A program made the position numbers and the translations under genes. A stretch of DNA of 64,000 nucleotides from Burkholderia glumae LMG 2196 = ATCC 33617 (GTDB taxonomy: Bacteria > Pseudomonadota > Gammaproteobacteria > Burkholderiales > Burkholderiaceae), in the NCBI RefSeq assembly GCF_000960995.1, contig NZ_CP009434.1, positions 496,001-560,000 of the forward strand. The letters are read 5' to 3'. Positions 46,131-55,254 of the stretch are shown in pieces. The notes under the pieces are model-generated. The model was not told the DNA's origin. It did not search any database and saw only the letters and a program-made list of their open reading frames with translations. Within the stretch, counting starts at the first letter, position 1. Each line of letters opens with the position of its first letter.

Positions 46131-46836
46131 TCAATCGAGCGCGTCGGCGGCCGCCTGTTTCAGACCGGCCGCGAACTGCGCCACGGCTGGTGTCGGCAGC
46201 CAATCGCGCCGCGAAATGATCGACGGCGCGTAGGCCGGCAGCGTCTTCCCGATCGCGGCGATGCGGATGCCGGGCGGCGCGACCCTGTCGGCGAGCGGCG
46301 TGGCCAAGCAGCCGATCAGGTCCGGGCGCGATACCGGCCCGAGCGTGACCGAGCGTGACCGAGGGCGACGAGGGCGCACGTAGCCGCCGCGCCGGCAGCG
46401 GCAGCCCGTGGCTGACGAAGCTCGACATCATCGTGCTTGCGGGAAAGCGCCGGCGTCCACCGTCACGCCCCATTCGGCGTCGAGCGGTTCGGCGAGGCTG
46501 CGCGCCTTCGAGCGGGTGCCCGGCGCGCATCACGATCACGAACCCGGTGGACAGCAGCGGCATCTGCGTGAACTCGCGGTCGAGTGCGGGCAGAGGGTGG
46601 TTCGCGGCGATCGCGGGCGCGCCGTTGCCCGGCTGCGCGAGCGCGTCGCGCATCGTCGCGCGGAGCTGTTGCGCCGCCCGCGGCAGCGCATGCTCGACCT
46701 CGCCGATCGTGGGCGTGATGGCCGGCTGCGTGACGCCGAGTGCGCGCGCTGCGGCGTGCGGGCTGCGATGATGCGCGGCGGCCATCTAGGCCTGCCGCTG
46801 CACGAGCTTCAGGAGGGGGCGAATGCGTGCCGTTGA
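46131..46836 (-). pseudogene. LysR-family regulator, degenerate
   Basis: Fragments of one LysR gene in several frames on the minus strand. From about 46836 the sequence reads RIRPLLKLVQRQA, stop (TAG), then AAAHHRSPHAAARALGVTQPAITPTIGEVEHAL (winged helix), then a deletion that removes the usual LVTRSASGV part. Next come MPLLSTGFVIVMRAGHPL, FPASTMMSSFVSHGLPLPARRL, and in another frame VSRPDLIGCLATPLADRVAPP up to RRDWLPTPAVAQFAAGLKQAA at 46131. About 60-70 residues are missing compared with a 300-aa LysR protein. A 10-bp duplication (GAGCGTGACC twice, 46341-46360) lies near one frameshift. Confidence 0.8.
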
Positions 46837-47157
46837 AACGGTCCGCAGCAGTGTTGCAGCCTCAGCGCGAACGGGCGCGAACGGGCGCGAACGGGCGAGA
46901 CGGGCTCCTCGCGCGCGGCCTGCGCGGCGCGGTGCCGGCGAGGCTTGATGCGACGCAGAGAGCCGGTGCGCGGACCCGCCGGTTTCGACACGCGCCGGCT
47001 ACGCTGAGCGCTGCCTGGCGGCACGCATTAGTTTTTCCGATTTCCGGCAATCAATTAAACCTATTTCCGCTCGGCGGGCGCAGCCATTAGTATTCACGGA
47101 CAATCCGGCCTTCATCCCCACGGGCCGTCGAGCGTTTGCGATCAAAGGAGAATACAG
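46837..47157. other. katG upstream region
   Basis: 321 bp before katG. The last 120 bp are AT-richer (around TTTTTCCGATTTCC and CAATTAAACCTATTT) and must carry the promoter. OxyR control is usual for katG, but I could not identify a convincing OxyR motif. Includes a 10-bp tandem repeat at 46865-46904. Confidence 0.5.
46865..46904. repeat. 10-bp tandem repeat GCGCGAACGG, 3 to 4 copies
   Basis: Three perfect head-to-tail copies (46865-46894) and one degenerate copy (GCGAGACGGG). It lies between the LysR pseudogene and katG. Confidence 0.85.
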
Positions 47158-49341
47158 ATGTCGACTCAGACGAAGTGCCCGTTCAACCACACAGCCGGTG
47201 GCGGCACGTCGAACCGCGACTGGTGGCCGAACCAGATCAACCTGAAGATCCTGCATCAGCACTCATCCCTGTCCGACCCGATGGACGAGGGCTTCAACTA
47301 CGCCGACGCCTTCAACAGCCTCGACCTCAACGCCGTGAAGCAGGACCTGCGCGCGCTGATGACCGTGTCGCAGAGCTGGTGGCCGGCCGACTTCGGCCAT
47401 TACGGCCCGTTCTTCATCCGCATGGCATGGCACAGCGCCGGCACCTACCGCACGGCCGACGGCCGCGGCGGCGCGGGCGGCGGCCAGCAGCGTTTCGCCC
47501 CGCTCAACAGCTGGCCCGACAACGTGAGCCTCGACAAGGCACGCCGGCTGATCTGGCCGGTCAAGCAGAAGTACGGCCGCAAGATCTCGTGGGCCGACCT
47601 GATCGTGCTGACCGGCAACGTCGCGCTCGAATCGATGGGCTTCAAGACCTTCGGCTTCGCGGGCGGCCGCGAAGACACCTGGGAGCCGGACGAGGACATC
47701 TACTGGGGCAGCGAGACGACCTGGCTCGGCGACAAGCGCTATAGCGGCGACCGCGAACTCGAGAACCCGCTCGCGGCCGTGCAGATGGGCCTCATCTACG
47801 TGAACCCGGAAGGCCCCAACGGCAACCCGGACCCGCTCGCCTCGGCGCGCGACATCCGCGAGACCTTCGCGCGCATGGCGATGAACGACGAGGAGACGGT
47901 CGCGCTGATCGCGGGCGGCCACACCTTCGGCAAGACCCACGGTGCCGGTGATGCCTCGCACGTCGGGCCGGAGCCGGAGGCCGCGCCGCTCGAACAGATG
48001 GGCCTCGGCTGGAAGAGCAGCTACGGCACGGGCTCGGGCGCGGACGCGATCACCAGCGGGCTGGAGGTGATCTGGACGTCCACGCCGACCAAGTGGAGCA
48101 ACAACTTCTTCTGGAACCTGTTCGGCTACGAGTGGGAGCTGACCAAGAGCCCGGCCGGCGCGCATCAGTGGCAGCCGAAGGGCGGCGCCGGGGCGAACAG
48201 CGTGCCCGACCCGTTCGACAAGAACAAGCGCCGCGCGCCGTCGATGCTGACCTCCGACATCGCGCTGCGTGCCGATCCGGCCTACGAAAAGATCTCGCGC
48301 CGCTTCTTCGAGAACCCCGACGAGTTCGCCGACGCGTTCGCGCGCGCCTGGTTCAAGCTGACCCATCGCGACATGGGTCCGGTGTCGCGCTACCTCGGGC
48401 CGGAAGTGCCGAGCGAGCAGTTGCTGTGGCAGGACCCGCTGCCCGCGCGCGACTACGCGCTCATCGAGGACGAGGACGTGACCGCGCTGAAGGCGAAGGT
48501 GCTGGCCTCGGGCCTGTCGGTGTCGGAGCTGGTGTCCACCGCCTGGGCCTCGGCCTCCACGTTCCGCGGCTCGGACAAGCGCGGCGGCGCCAATGGCGCG
48601 CGCATCCGCCTCGCGCCGCAAAAGGACTGGGAGGCGAACCAGCCGGCGCAGCTCGCCAAGGTGCTCGACGTGCTCGCGAAGATCCAGGCCGATTTCAACG
48701 GCTCGGCCGCGGGCGGCAAGCAGGTGTCGCTGGCCGACCTGATCGTGATCGCCGGCAACGCGGGCGTCGAGCAGGCCGCGAAGACGGCCGGCTTCGTGAT
48801 CACGGTGCCGTTCACGGCAGGCCGCGTCGATGCGACGGCCGAGCAGACCGACGCGGAATCGTTCGCGGTGCTCGAGCCGGTGGCCGACGGCTTCCGCAAC
48901 TACCTGAAGGGCAAGTTCACCATCCCGGCCGAGAAGCTGCTGATCGACAAGGCCCAGCTGCTGACCCTGACGGCGCCGGAAATGACGGTGCTGCTGGGCG
49001 GCCTGCGCGTGATCGGCGCGAATGTGGGCGGTGCGAAGCACGGCGTGCTGACCGATCGTCCGGAAGCGCTCACCAACGACTTCTTCCGCAACCTGCTCGA
49101 CATGAGCACGGAGTGGCGGCCGGTGTCGGAGGCGAACGACGAGTACGAAGGCCGCGACCGCGAGACGGGCGCCGTGCGCTGGACCGGCACGCGCGTGGAC
49201 CTGGTGTTCGGCTCGCACGCGCAGCTGCGTGCGATCTGCGAGGTCTACGCGAGCGAGGACTCGCAGCAGAAGTTCGTGCGCGACTTCGTGGCGGCCTGGA
49301 CCAAGGTGATGAACCTCGATCGCTACGACGTGAAGAAGTGA
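47158..49341 (+). CDS. katG: Catalase-peroxidase KatG
   Basis: A 727-aa bifunctional haem enzyme. Distal residues lie in RMAWHSAGTYRTADGRGG (Arg, Trp, His). Proximal haem His is in IAGGHTFGKTHGAGD. The Tyr of the Met-Tyr-Trp adduct is probably in MGLIYVNPEGPNG. The C-terminal half repeats the fold without haem. It removes H2O2 and, in other bacteria, activates isoniazid. ATG 47158 follows AAAGGAG. Full length for the family. A terminator follows at 49435. Confidence 0.96.
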   Translation: MSTQTKCPFNHTAGGGTSNRDWWPNQINLKILHQHSSLSDPMDEGFNYADAFNSLDLNAVKQDLRALMTVSQSWWPADFGHYGPFFIRMAWHSAGTYRTADGRGGAGGGQQRFAPLNSWPDNVSLDKARRLIWPVKQKYGRKISWADLIVLTGNVALESMGFKTFGFAGGREDTWEPDEDIYWGSETTWLGDKRYSGDRELENPLAAVQMGLIYVNPEGPNGNPDPLASARDIRETFARMAMNDEETVALIAGGHTFGKTHGAGDASHVGPEPEAAPLEQMGLGWKSSYGTGSGADAITSGLEVIWTSTPTKWSNNFFWNLFGYEWELTKSPAGAHQWQPKGGAGANSVPDPFDKNKRRAPSMLTSDIALRADPAYEKISRRFFENPDEFADAFARAWFKLTHRDMGPVSRYLGPEVPSEQLLWQDPLPARDYALIEDEDVTALKAKVLASGLSVSELVSTAWASASTFRGSDKRGGANGARIRLAPQKDWEANQPAQLAKVLDVLAKIQADFNGSAAGGKQVSLADLIVIAGNAGVEQAAKTAGFVITVPFTAGRVDATAEQTDAESFAVLEPVADGFRNYLKGKFTIPAEKLLIDKAQLLTLTAPEMTVLLGGLRVIGANVGGAKHGVLTDRPEALTNDFFRNLLDMSTEWRPVSEANDEYEGRDRETGAVRWTGTRVDLVFGSHAQLRAICEVYASEDSQQKFVRDFVAAWTKVMNLDRYDVKK

Positions 49342-49369
49342 GCGCCACGCAGTGAACGTGTAAGATGCG

Positions 49370-49430
49370 CCGGGCCGGCTGGCCCGGCCGCATGCCACGG
49401 CCGGGCCGGCTGGCCCGGCCGCATGCCACG
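49370..49430 (+). repeat. Two tandem 31-bp units, each a hairpin
   Basis: The 30-bp sequence starting CCGGGCCGGCTGGCCCGG and ending CGCATGCCACG occurs at 49370-49399 and 49401-49430. Each unit holds CCGGGCC-GGCT-GGCCCGG, a 7-bp stem. They lie between the katG stop and its terminator. Confidence 0.9.
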
Positions 49431-49434
49431 CGGC

Positions 49435-49461
49435 GGCCGATCCGGGGATCGGCCGTTTTTT
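49435..49461 (+). terminator. Rho-independent terminator of katG
   Basis: GGCCGATCC / GGATCGGCC (49435-49443 and 49446-49454, 2-base loop) followed by GTTTTTT. It is 94 bp after the katG stop and 30 bp before the next start. Confidence 0.88.
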
Positions 49462-49491
49462 ATTTCGAGCGCCCGCGCGGCGCGACGCCCC

Positions 49492-50679
49492 ATGACGAAT
49501 GCCATGCCCGCCTGGATCGAGGTGCCGATCCGCGACGCGCTCGTGCGCGGCGCGTTCGAGCTCGAGCCGACCGCACGCGGCGTCGTGCTGCACCGCCTGC
49601 CCGCCTGGGCGCGCGCGCAGTGCGCCGATCCGCAACTGACGATGGTCGAGGCGCAGCCCTCGGGCGTGCGGCTGGTGTTCCGCACGCGCGCCACGCGCCT
49701 CGAACTCGATACGCTGCCCACCCGCTACCGCTATGCCGGCGTGCCCGCGCGGCCGCCCGGCGTCTACGACCTGCTCGTCGACGGCTGCCTGTTCGCGCAG
49801 GCCAGCGCCGAAGGCGGCGAGCACGTGGTGCTCGACCCCGGCGGCGGGGCCGCCACGCACCAGGCGGGGCCGGCCGCCACGCTGCGCTTCGCGGGCCTGC
49901 CCGCGCACCACAAGCGCGTCGAGATCTGGCTGCCGCACAACGAGACGACGCGGCTCGTCGCGCTGCGCGCCGATGCGCCGCTCGAGGCGATCGATGCGCG
50001 CGACGACGGCGCGCGCCGCGTCTGGCTGCATCACGGCAGCTCGATCAGCCAGGGTTCGAACGCGGCGAGCCCCACCGGCATCTGGCCGGCGCTGGCCGCG
50101 GCGGCGGCCGGGGTCGAGCTCGTCAACCTCGGCTTCGGCGGCGGCGCGCTGCTCGATCCGTTCGTCGCGCGCACCATCCGCGACGCGCGTGCCGACCTGA
50201 TCAGCCTGAAACTCGGCATCAATCTCGTCAATGCCGACCTGATGCGGCTGCGCGCGCTCGCGCCTGCCGTGCATGGCTTTCTCGACACGATTCGCGACGG
50301 CCATCCCGACACGCCGCTGCTGGTGGTGTCGCCGATCTATTGTCCGATCCACGAGGACACGCCGGGGCCGGGCGCCTTCGATCCGGCCGCGCTGACGGCC
50401 GGCCAGCTGGCGTTTCGCGCGAGCGGCGACCCGGCCGAACGCGCGGCCGGCAAGCTGACGCTGACCGTGGTGCGCGACGTGCTGCGCCGGGTCGTGCAGC
50501 AGCGCGCGGCCGACGACGCGCGGCTGTTCCATCTGGACGGCCTGGACCTGTACGGCCGCGACGACTTTGCCGAACTGCCGCTGCCCGACCGGTTGCATCC
50601 CGATGGCGCCGCGCATCGCCGGATCGCCGAGCGCTTTACCGCGCGCGTGTTCGGCCGCGGCGGCGGGTTCGACGCGTAA
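49492..50679 (+). CDS. SGNH/GDSL-family hydrolase
   Basis: A 395-aa protein. An N-terminal beta-sandwich-like part (about 1-170) is followed by an SGNH esterase domain. The nucleophile Ser is in WLHHGSSISQG, the Gly block is NLGFGGGALLDP, the Asn block is LKLGINLVN, and the catalytic Asp/His are in DRLHPDGAAHRRIA. No signal peptide is evident, so it is probably cytoplasmic. The family deacylates sugars or lipids; substrate unknown. ATG 49492 is used (49504 also possible). Convergent with the OprB gene. Confidence 0.85.
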   Translation: MTNAMPAWIEVPIRDALVRGAFELEPTARGVVLHRLPAWARAQCADPQLTMVEAQPSGVRLVFRTRATRLELDTLPTRYRYAGVPARPPGVYDLLVDGCLFAQASAEGGEHVVLDPGGGAATHQAGPAATLRFAGLPAHHKRVEIWLPHNETTRLVALRADAPLEAIDARDDGARRVWLHHGSSISQGSNAASPTGIWPALAAAAAGVELVNLGFGGGALLDPFVARTIRDARADLISLKLGINLVNADLMRLRALAPAVHGFLDTIRDGHPDTPLLVVSPIYCPIHEDTPGPGAFDPAALTAGQLAFRASGDPAERAAGKLTLTVVRDVLRRVVQQRAADDARLFHLDGLDLYGRDDFAELPLPDRLHPDGAAHRRIAERFTARVFGRGGGFDA

Positions 50680-50698
50680 GCGCCGCCGCGCGGCTCGC

Positions 50699-52168
50699 TC
50701 AGAAGCTGACCACGGTCCGCACGCCGGCCACGAACGCGTTGCCGATCGCCCTGACCGTGCCGCCCGCCGGGGCGTCGTACCCGCCGCCCGGCCGCACGAT
50801 GTACTGCAGGTCGCCCTGCAGCGTCCACCACGGCGCCACCTGATACTGATAGGTCGCCTCGAAGACGGTTTCATTCACGCGGCGCGGTCGTGCCAGATCG
50901 CTCGTCACGCCGTCCACGTTCAGCGTCGCATTGGTGTAGCCGAGCGCGATGCCGGCCGTGTCGTTGTCGCGTCCCGCGAACGGCGCCTTCAGCGAGACGC
51001 CGGCCTGCGCGGAGAAGTCGATCGGGTTGCGGTCGTCCGGCGCGCCCATCACGCGCACGAACACGCCGAGCGCGCGCGACGGGTTGGCCGCCGAGCGCCA
51101 CACCATCTGATCGGCGATCGCATAGGCGCCGTAGTCGCCGCGATGCGTGCGGGCGATGCCGTTCGAGCCCGGCGCCGCCAGCGAGCCGCCGCTCGTGTCG
51201 ACGTGCGGATCGGCGAACGCGCCGCTCAGATACCAGACGCCGAGCTTGTAGGTGCCCGGCAGGCCATCGGGCTGCGCATCGGGCGCGCCCGCCGGCTGGC
51301 CGTTGAGCGCGTATTGCAGCTCGCCGATCCAGAGCGCGCCGTCGTGCAGGTTGAAGTTCGTGCCGTGCGGGTTCGCGCGCTGCGCGTCGGCCTGCCCGAG
51401 TCCGCCGGGATAGCCGTCGAACACGCCGGCCAGCAGCGTCAGCGCGCGGGTCGGCTGGGCCTTCACGCGCACGCCGAGCGCCGACAGCGGATAGGCCGGG
51501 CCGCCGCCCGGCAGATCGGCCGACGGCAGGACCGGCCAGCCGAACGTCGCGTTGATGAAGGTGCTGGCGGTCTGGCTGACCATGAACTCCTGATCGACGC
51601 TCTGCTGCCCGAGGCGGACATCGGCCGCGCCGCCGGCGATCGATTGCCCGTACCACAGCTCCCATAGCCGCGTGCCCGCTTCCGCCTCGATGCCGCTCGC
51701 GCTCTGTAAGGCCGACAGCGCGCGCGAGCTCAGGTTGGTGCCGTGGATCTGCAGCGCGCTGACGTTGAAGGTGCCGCCGGCCAGCCCGAACAGCTTGCTC
51801 GTGTCCACGCTCAGCGCGGCCTGGGTCAGGCCGTCGTAGGCGCCGACCCGGCGCGTGCCGCCGGCGAGGTTGCCCAGGTATTCGCTGGTCTCCTGCAGCG
51901 TGAACGTGATGCCGTGGTTGCCGAGCGCGCCGCGCAGGCCGCCGAGGTCGCCTAACAGCGTCGCGCGCTGCCACAGCCCGTCGGCCGGCGTGGCGCCGCC
52001 GGCCGGGGGCGGCGTGCCGGGCGCATCCTGCGCGCAGGCGGCGGCCTGCATGGCGGCGCAGGCCGACACGAGCGCGGCCGATGCGGCCGCGCGGCGCAGC
52101 GCGGCCGGCGATGCCGCGAGCCGGCATGGCGGTAACGCGCACTGGAGATGACGGACGAGTGTTTTCAT
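50699..52168 (-). CDS. OprB-family carbohydrate-selective porin
   Basis: A 489-aa outer-membrane porin. The signal region spans about residues 1-47, ending CAQDAPG. OprB-type motifs are LGDLGGLRGALGNHGITFTLQETSEYLGNLAGG, YDGLTQAALSVDTSKLFGLAGGTFNVSALQIHG and RLGQQSVDQEFM. The C-terminus ends VAGVRTVVSF with the terminal Phe needed for barrel assembly. The family passes glucose and other sugars. ATG 52168 is chosen; the frame is open to 52222. Possible neighbour on the same strand: a 72-aa ORF upstream. Confidence 0.9.
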   Translation of the reverse strand: MKTLVRHLQCALPPCRLAASPAALRRAAASAALVSACAAMQAAACAQDAPGTPPPAGGATPADGLWQRATLLGDLGGLRGALGNHGITFTLQETSEYLGNLAGGTRRVGAYDGLTQAALSVDTSKLFGLAGGTFNVSALQIHGTNLSSRALSALQSASGIEAEAGTRLWELWYGQSIAGGAADVRLGQQSVDQEFMVSQTASTFINATFGWPVLPSADLPGGGPAYPLSALGVRVKAQPTRALTLLAGVFDGYPGGLGQADAQRANPHGTNFNLHDGALWIGELQYALNGQPAGAPDAQPDGLPGTYKLGVWYLSGAFADPHVDTSGGSLAAPGSNGIARTHRGDYGAYAIADQMVWRSAANPSRALGVFVRVMGAPDDRNPIDFSAQAGVSLKAPFAGRDNDTAGIALGYTNATLNVDGVTSDLARPRRVNETVFEATYQYQVAPWWTLQGDLQYIVRPGGGYDAPAGGTVRAIGNAFVAGVRTVVSF

Positions 52169-52218
52169 GGCTGGTAGGGGAACGCAGGTTTTTGTTTGAC
52201 GAATGACAGCAGCGGTGC

Positions 52219-52437
52219 TCAACCCGCTAGTGTCGGCGGCTGTCGTGACGGATTCGGGACGGCGAGCGCCGGCTCGTCGCGGGCCGGCATCCCGGTCTGC
52301 CGGTCATGACAGGATTGGCCGCCGCTGGCGGGCGGCCAGGGCGGTGCGGGCGGCTCGGCGGCCGGCCAGCCGCACAGCGCGTCGTCGCGCTGGCGCAAAT
52401 AGGAATGCGAAACAAACAGGAACTGCTTCACGTACAT
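52219..52437 (-). CDS. Possible small protein, 72 aa
   Basis: An open frame from ATG 52437 with a strong RBS (GGAGGATTCG before the start). The first 16 residues, YVKQFLFVSHSYLRQR, are AT-rich in DNA and unlike random GC-rich sequence; the rest is Pro/Ala-rich and may be disordered (PAAEPPAPPWPPASGGQSC). I do not recognise it. It lies 50 bp before the OprB gene on the same strand. It could be a short leader peptide or a real small protein. Confidence 0.4.
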   Translation of the reverse strand: MYVKQFLFVSHSYLRQRDDALCGWPAAEPPAPPWPPASGGQSCHDRQTGMPARDEPALAVPNPSRQPPTLAG

Positions 52438-52611
52438 CGAATCCTCCGGCCGGCTGGCTCGGGTGAATCGCGAACGAACGCGATCCTGCCGTCGCGCGGC
52501 GGGCGCGACGGACGACGGGATGGAAGCGGGCGGCGGAACGGACCCGGGACGGGTTCGCAAGGCGCGCGCTGCTCGAATCACACGGGCAGCGGCGACAGAA
52601 GACTGTGGTCG

Positions 52612-54024
52612 CTAGCGCGTGCGGTGGCTCAGGTCGCCGGTCGGGGCCGGCGGACAACTGTCGCTGCTAGGCATGGTTACCGTTGATTTCTCGGAAGTGA
52701 ACGGGCGAGCCCGTGGCGGCGCTTCGCGCATGGCGTGCGTATCGCGTGCGTTGCTGCCGGGCACGGCGGATTCTATGCTCCGAGGCGCGAAGCGTGCAAC
52801 AGGAAAATCACGTGCCGTGGCTCGGCTGCCGCGCCGCGCGGGGCCGGCATGCGCGATGGCCGCCGGCGTATCCGCGGCACGCGGCGCGCGCCAGAACCGC
52901 GCCGCCAGCACTGCCACGAGCAGTTGCGCCGCGACGACGAAGGCGATGCAGCCGGCCCAGCCCCAGCGATGCCAGGCCGGTATCGGCAGCAGCGAGCCGA
53001 GGCTGCCGCCGAGGTAGTAGCACGACAGGTAGAGGCCGATCGCGGTGGAGCGCGCGGCCGGCGCCGCCTGCGAGACGAACGCGTTGGCGCAGGCCTGCTC
53101 GACGAACACGGCGGTCGAGCCGAGCGCGAGCCCGAGCAGGATCACGGTGATCTGGCCGGACAGGGTCAGCAGCGCGCCGGCGACGGCCAGCGCCGCGGCG
53201 CCCAGCGCGAGCTCGCGCGGGCCGCGGCGGCCCGCCATGCGCCCCGCGAGCGGCGTGACCACCACCGCCACCAGGAATACCGCGTAGATCGCGCCGATCC
53301 CGAAGGTCGTGAAGCGGAACGGCGCGCCGGCGAGGCGCAGCCCGACGAACGTGAACGTGGCGACCTGCGAGGCCAGCACGCAGGCGCCGAGCGCGAACGA
53401 CGCGAGCAGCGCGGGGCGCGTGACGAGCCGCCATGGGCGCGGCGCGGCGGGGCCGGGCGCGGGCGGCGGCGCGGCGGCGGGCAGCCAGGCGTGGATCGCG
53501 AGACCGGCGGCGAGGCATAGCAGCGCGACCAGGTCGAGTGCGTGGCGCCAGCCCAGCAGCGCGGTCAGCGCATTCGTGACGAAGCGCCCGGCGAAACCGC
53601 CGAGCGTGGTGCCGGCCACGAACAGCGCGCCGACCTCGGTGGCCGCGGCCGGGCCGAACAGCTCGCCGATGTAGGCGATCGAGATCGCGAAGATGAACGG
53701 CACCAGCGCGCCGGCCGCGAAGCGCGCGGCCAGGAACGCGCCGAAGCCGTCCGCGTGCGCGCAGCCGAGCGCCGGCAGCGCGACTGCGATCGCCGCCCAC
53801 GCGATCACGCGGCGGCGCGCGAAGCGCGCGCTCAGCGTGCCGGCGAACGGCGCGATAATGGCGACGGCCAGCGTGGTCGCGCTCACGCCCTGGCCGGCCC
53901 GCTCGGCGCTCACGGCGAAAGCCGCGGCCAGCTCGCGCAGGATGCCCTGCGTCGAATAGAGATTCAGGAAGGCCGCGAAGCCGCATAGGAAAAACGCGGC
54001 GCGAGTCGTCGTCTTGTCGCTCAT
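52612..54024 (-). CDS. MFS transporter with unusual C-terminal tail
   Basis: A 470-aa protein with about 12 membrane helices, beginning RAAFFLCGFAAFLNLYSTQGILRELAAAF, a pattern of YnfM-type MFS exporters. Loop motifs are GTLSARFARRRVIAW and GRMAGRRGPREL. The membrane part ends near FWRAPRAAD (about residue 375). A further roughly 95 residues are Ala/Arg/Ser-rich without helices, longer than typical and probably non-conserved, which suggests loss of an earlier stop. Divergent from a LysR gene (99 bp). Substrate unknown. Confidence 0.85.
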   Translation of the reverse strand: MSDKTTTRAAFFLCGFAAFLNLYSTQGILRELAAAFAVSAERAGQGVSATTLAVAIIAPFAGTLSARFARRRVIAWAAIAVALPALGCAHADGFGAFLAARFAAGALVPFIFAISIAYIGELFGPAAATEVGALFVAGTTLGGFAGRFVTNALTALLGWRHALDLVALLCLAAGLAIHAWLPAAAPPPAPGPAAPRPWRLVTRPALLASFALGACVLASQVATFTFVGLRLAGAPFRFTTFGIGAIYAVFLVAVVVTPLAGRMAGRRGPRELALGAAALAVAGALLTLSGQITVILLGLALGSTAVFVEQACANAFVSQAAPAARSTAIGLYLSCYYLGGSLGSLLPIPAWHRWGWAGCIAFVVAAQLLVAVLAARFWRAPRAADTPAAIAHAGPARRGSRATARDFPVARFAPRSIESAVPGSNARDTHAMREAPPRARPFTSEKSTVTMPSSDSCPPAPTGDLSHRTR

Positions 54025-54123
54025 GGAAACGCTATGTCCCGTCAGGTCCAGCCGACAGTCTGACGACGCCGCGCGGCGCGCGCCAATACCGTTTTCGTCG
54101 CCGTTGATACCGGAACCACCACC

Positions 54124-55074
54124 ATGCTCGACCTGCGCCGACTCCGTTACTTCGTCACCGTCGCCGACGAGCTGCATTTCGGCCGCGCGGCGCAGCGCCT
54201 GCGCATCGCGCAGCCGCCGCTCACGCGCCATATCGCGGCGCTCGAGAGCGAGCTCGGGATTCGCCTGCTCGAACGCTCCACCCGCGCGGTGCAGATCACG
54301 CGCGAGGGCGCGCTGTTCCTCGAACGCGCGCGCGCCGTGATCGAGGCGGCCGGCGAGGCCGAGGCCACCGCGCGCAAGCTCGCGCAGGGCATGATCGGGC
54401 GCATCGTGATCGGCTACGCGAGTTCGATCCCGATGTCGGACGCGTTCTCGAACCTGGTGCGCGATGCGGGCAAGGCGATGCCCGAGATCGAACTGGTGTT
54501 TCGCGAGGCGCCGACCACGCACCAGCGCCAGCAGATCGCCGACGGCGCGCTCGACCTCGGCTTCGGCTGGGCGATGGCTGCGACGCGGCCCGGGCGGACG
54601 GAGCCGGTTGCTTCGGCCGACCAGCCGCTGCGCTCGCGGGTGCTGTCGCGCGAGCCGCTGGTGGCCGCGGTGCCGGCGCACGGCGAGCAGGCGCGGCGCG
54701 GCGCGCTCGCGTTCGAGACGCTGGCGGGCGAGACCTTCGTCACCTTCGTGCCGGAACACGGCTCCGCGCTGAACGCGGCGCTCGACACGCTGGCCGCGCG
54801 GGCCGGCTTCACGCCGCGCTGCGGCGCCACCGCCTCGCAGATCACCACGCTGGTGTCACTGGTGGCCGCCGGGCGCGGCATCGCCATCGTGCCGGGCTTC
54901 ACCGCGGCGCTGCAGCGCCCCGGGGTGGCCTACGTGCCGCTCGCGGCGGCGCCTCTGATGATCGAACAGACCGTGACGTGGCGCGAGCCCTGCGCGGCCG
55001 GTTGCGTCGCGCGCTTCGTCGAACTCGTGGACGCGGTCGCGCCGGATCGTGCCGGCGGCCCGGCCGGTCGGTGA
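54124..55074 (+). CDS. LysR-family transcription regulator
   Basis: A 316-aa LysR regulator. The DNA-binding part reads RLRYFVTVADELHFGRAAQRLRIAQPPLTRHIAALESELGIRLLERSTR, typical of the BenM/CatR-like group, with the effector domain from about residue 90 (IGRIVIGYASSIPMSDAFS). Divergent from the MFS gene with a 99-bp shared region, so it probably controls it. The effector is unknown. The C-terminus is Ala/Gly-rich. Confidence 0.92.
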   Translation: MLDLRRLRYFVTVADELHFGRAAQRLRIAQPPLTRHIAALESELGIRLLERSTRAVQITREGALFLERARAVIEAAGEAEATARKLAQGMIGRIVIGYASSIPMSDAFSNLVRDAGKAMPEIELVFREAPTTHQRQQIADGALDLGFGWAMAATRPGRTEPVASADQPLRSRVLSREPLVAAVPAHGEQARRGALAFETLAGETFVTFVPEHGSALNAALDTLAARAGFTPRCGATASQITTLVSLVAAGRGIAIVPGFTAALQRPGVAYVPLAAAPLMIEQTVTWREPCAAGCVARFVELVDAVAPDRAGGPAGR

Positions 55075-55254
55075 GGCAGCCCCGATGCCCCCTGGGCTTG
55101 CTCGTCACGGCCGGCGCCGTCGGCGGCGCCGGCGCGACGAGATCGAGCGGGCTCGGCCAGCCCGTTTGCCGAAGGCGGCAGCCGGCGTGCCCTGCCCCGT
55201 CGCGCCGGCCGTCGGCGCGGCGCGATTCGGCAGGGCCTCGAACGCGGCGCGCCG

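Noticed and set aside
47040..47157. OxyR site before katG
   Set aside because: AT-rich patches are present, but I could not line up the spaced tetranucleotide pattern of OxyR with confidence.
47263..50874. 1203-aa minus-strand open frame opposite katG and the SGNH gene
   Set aside because: It spans two well-supported genes and their terminator on the other strand and has only Arg/Ala/Val-rich filler.
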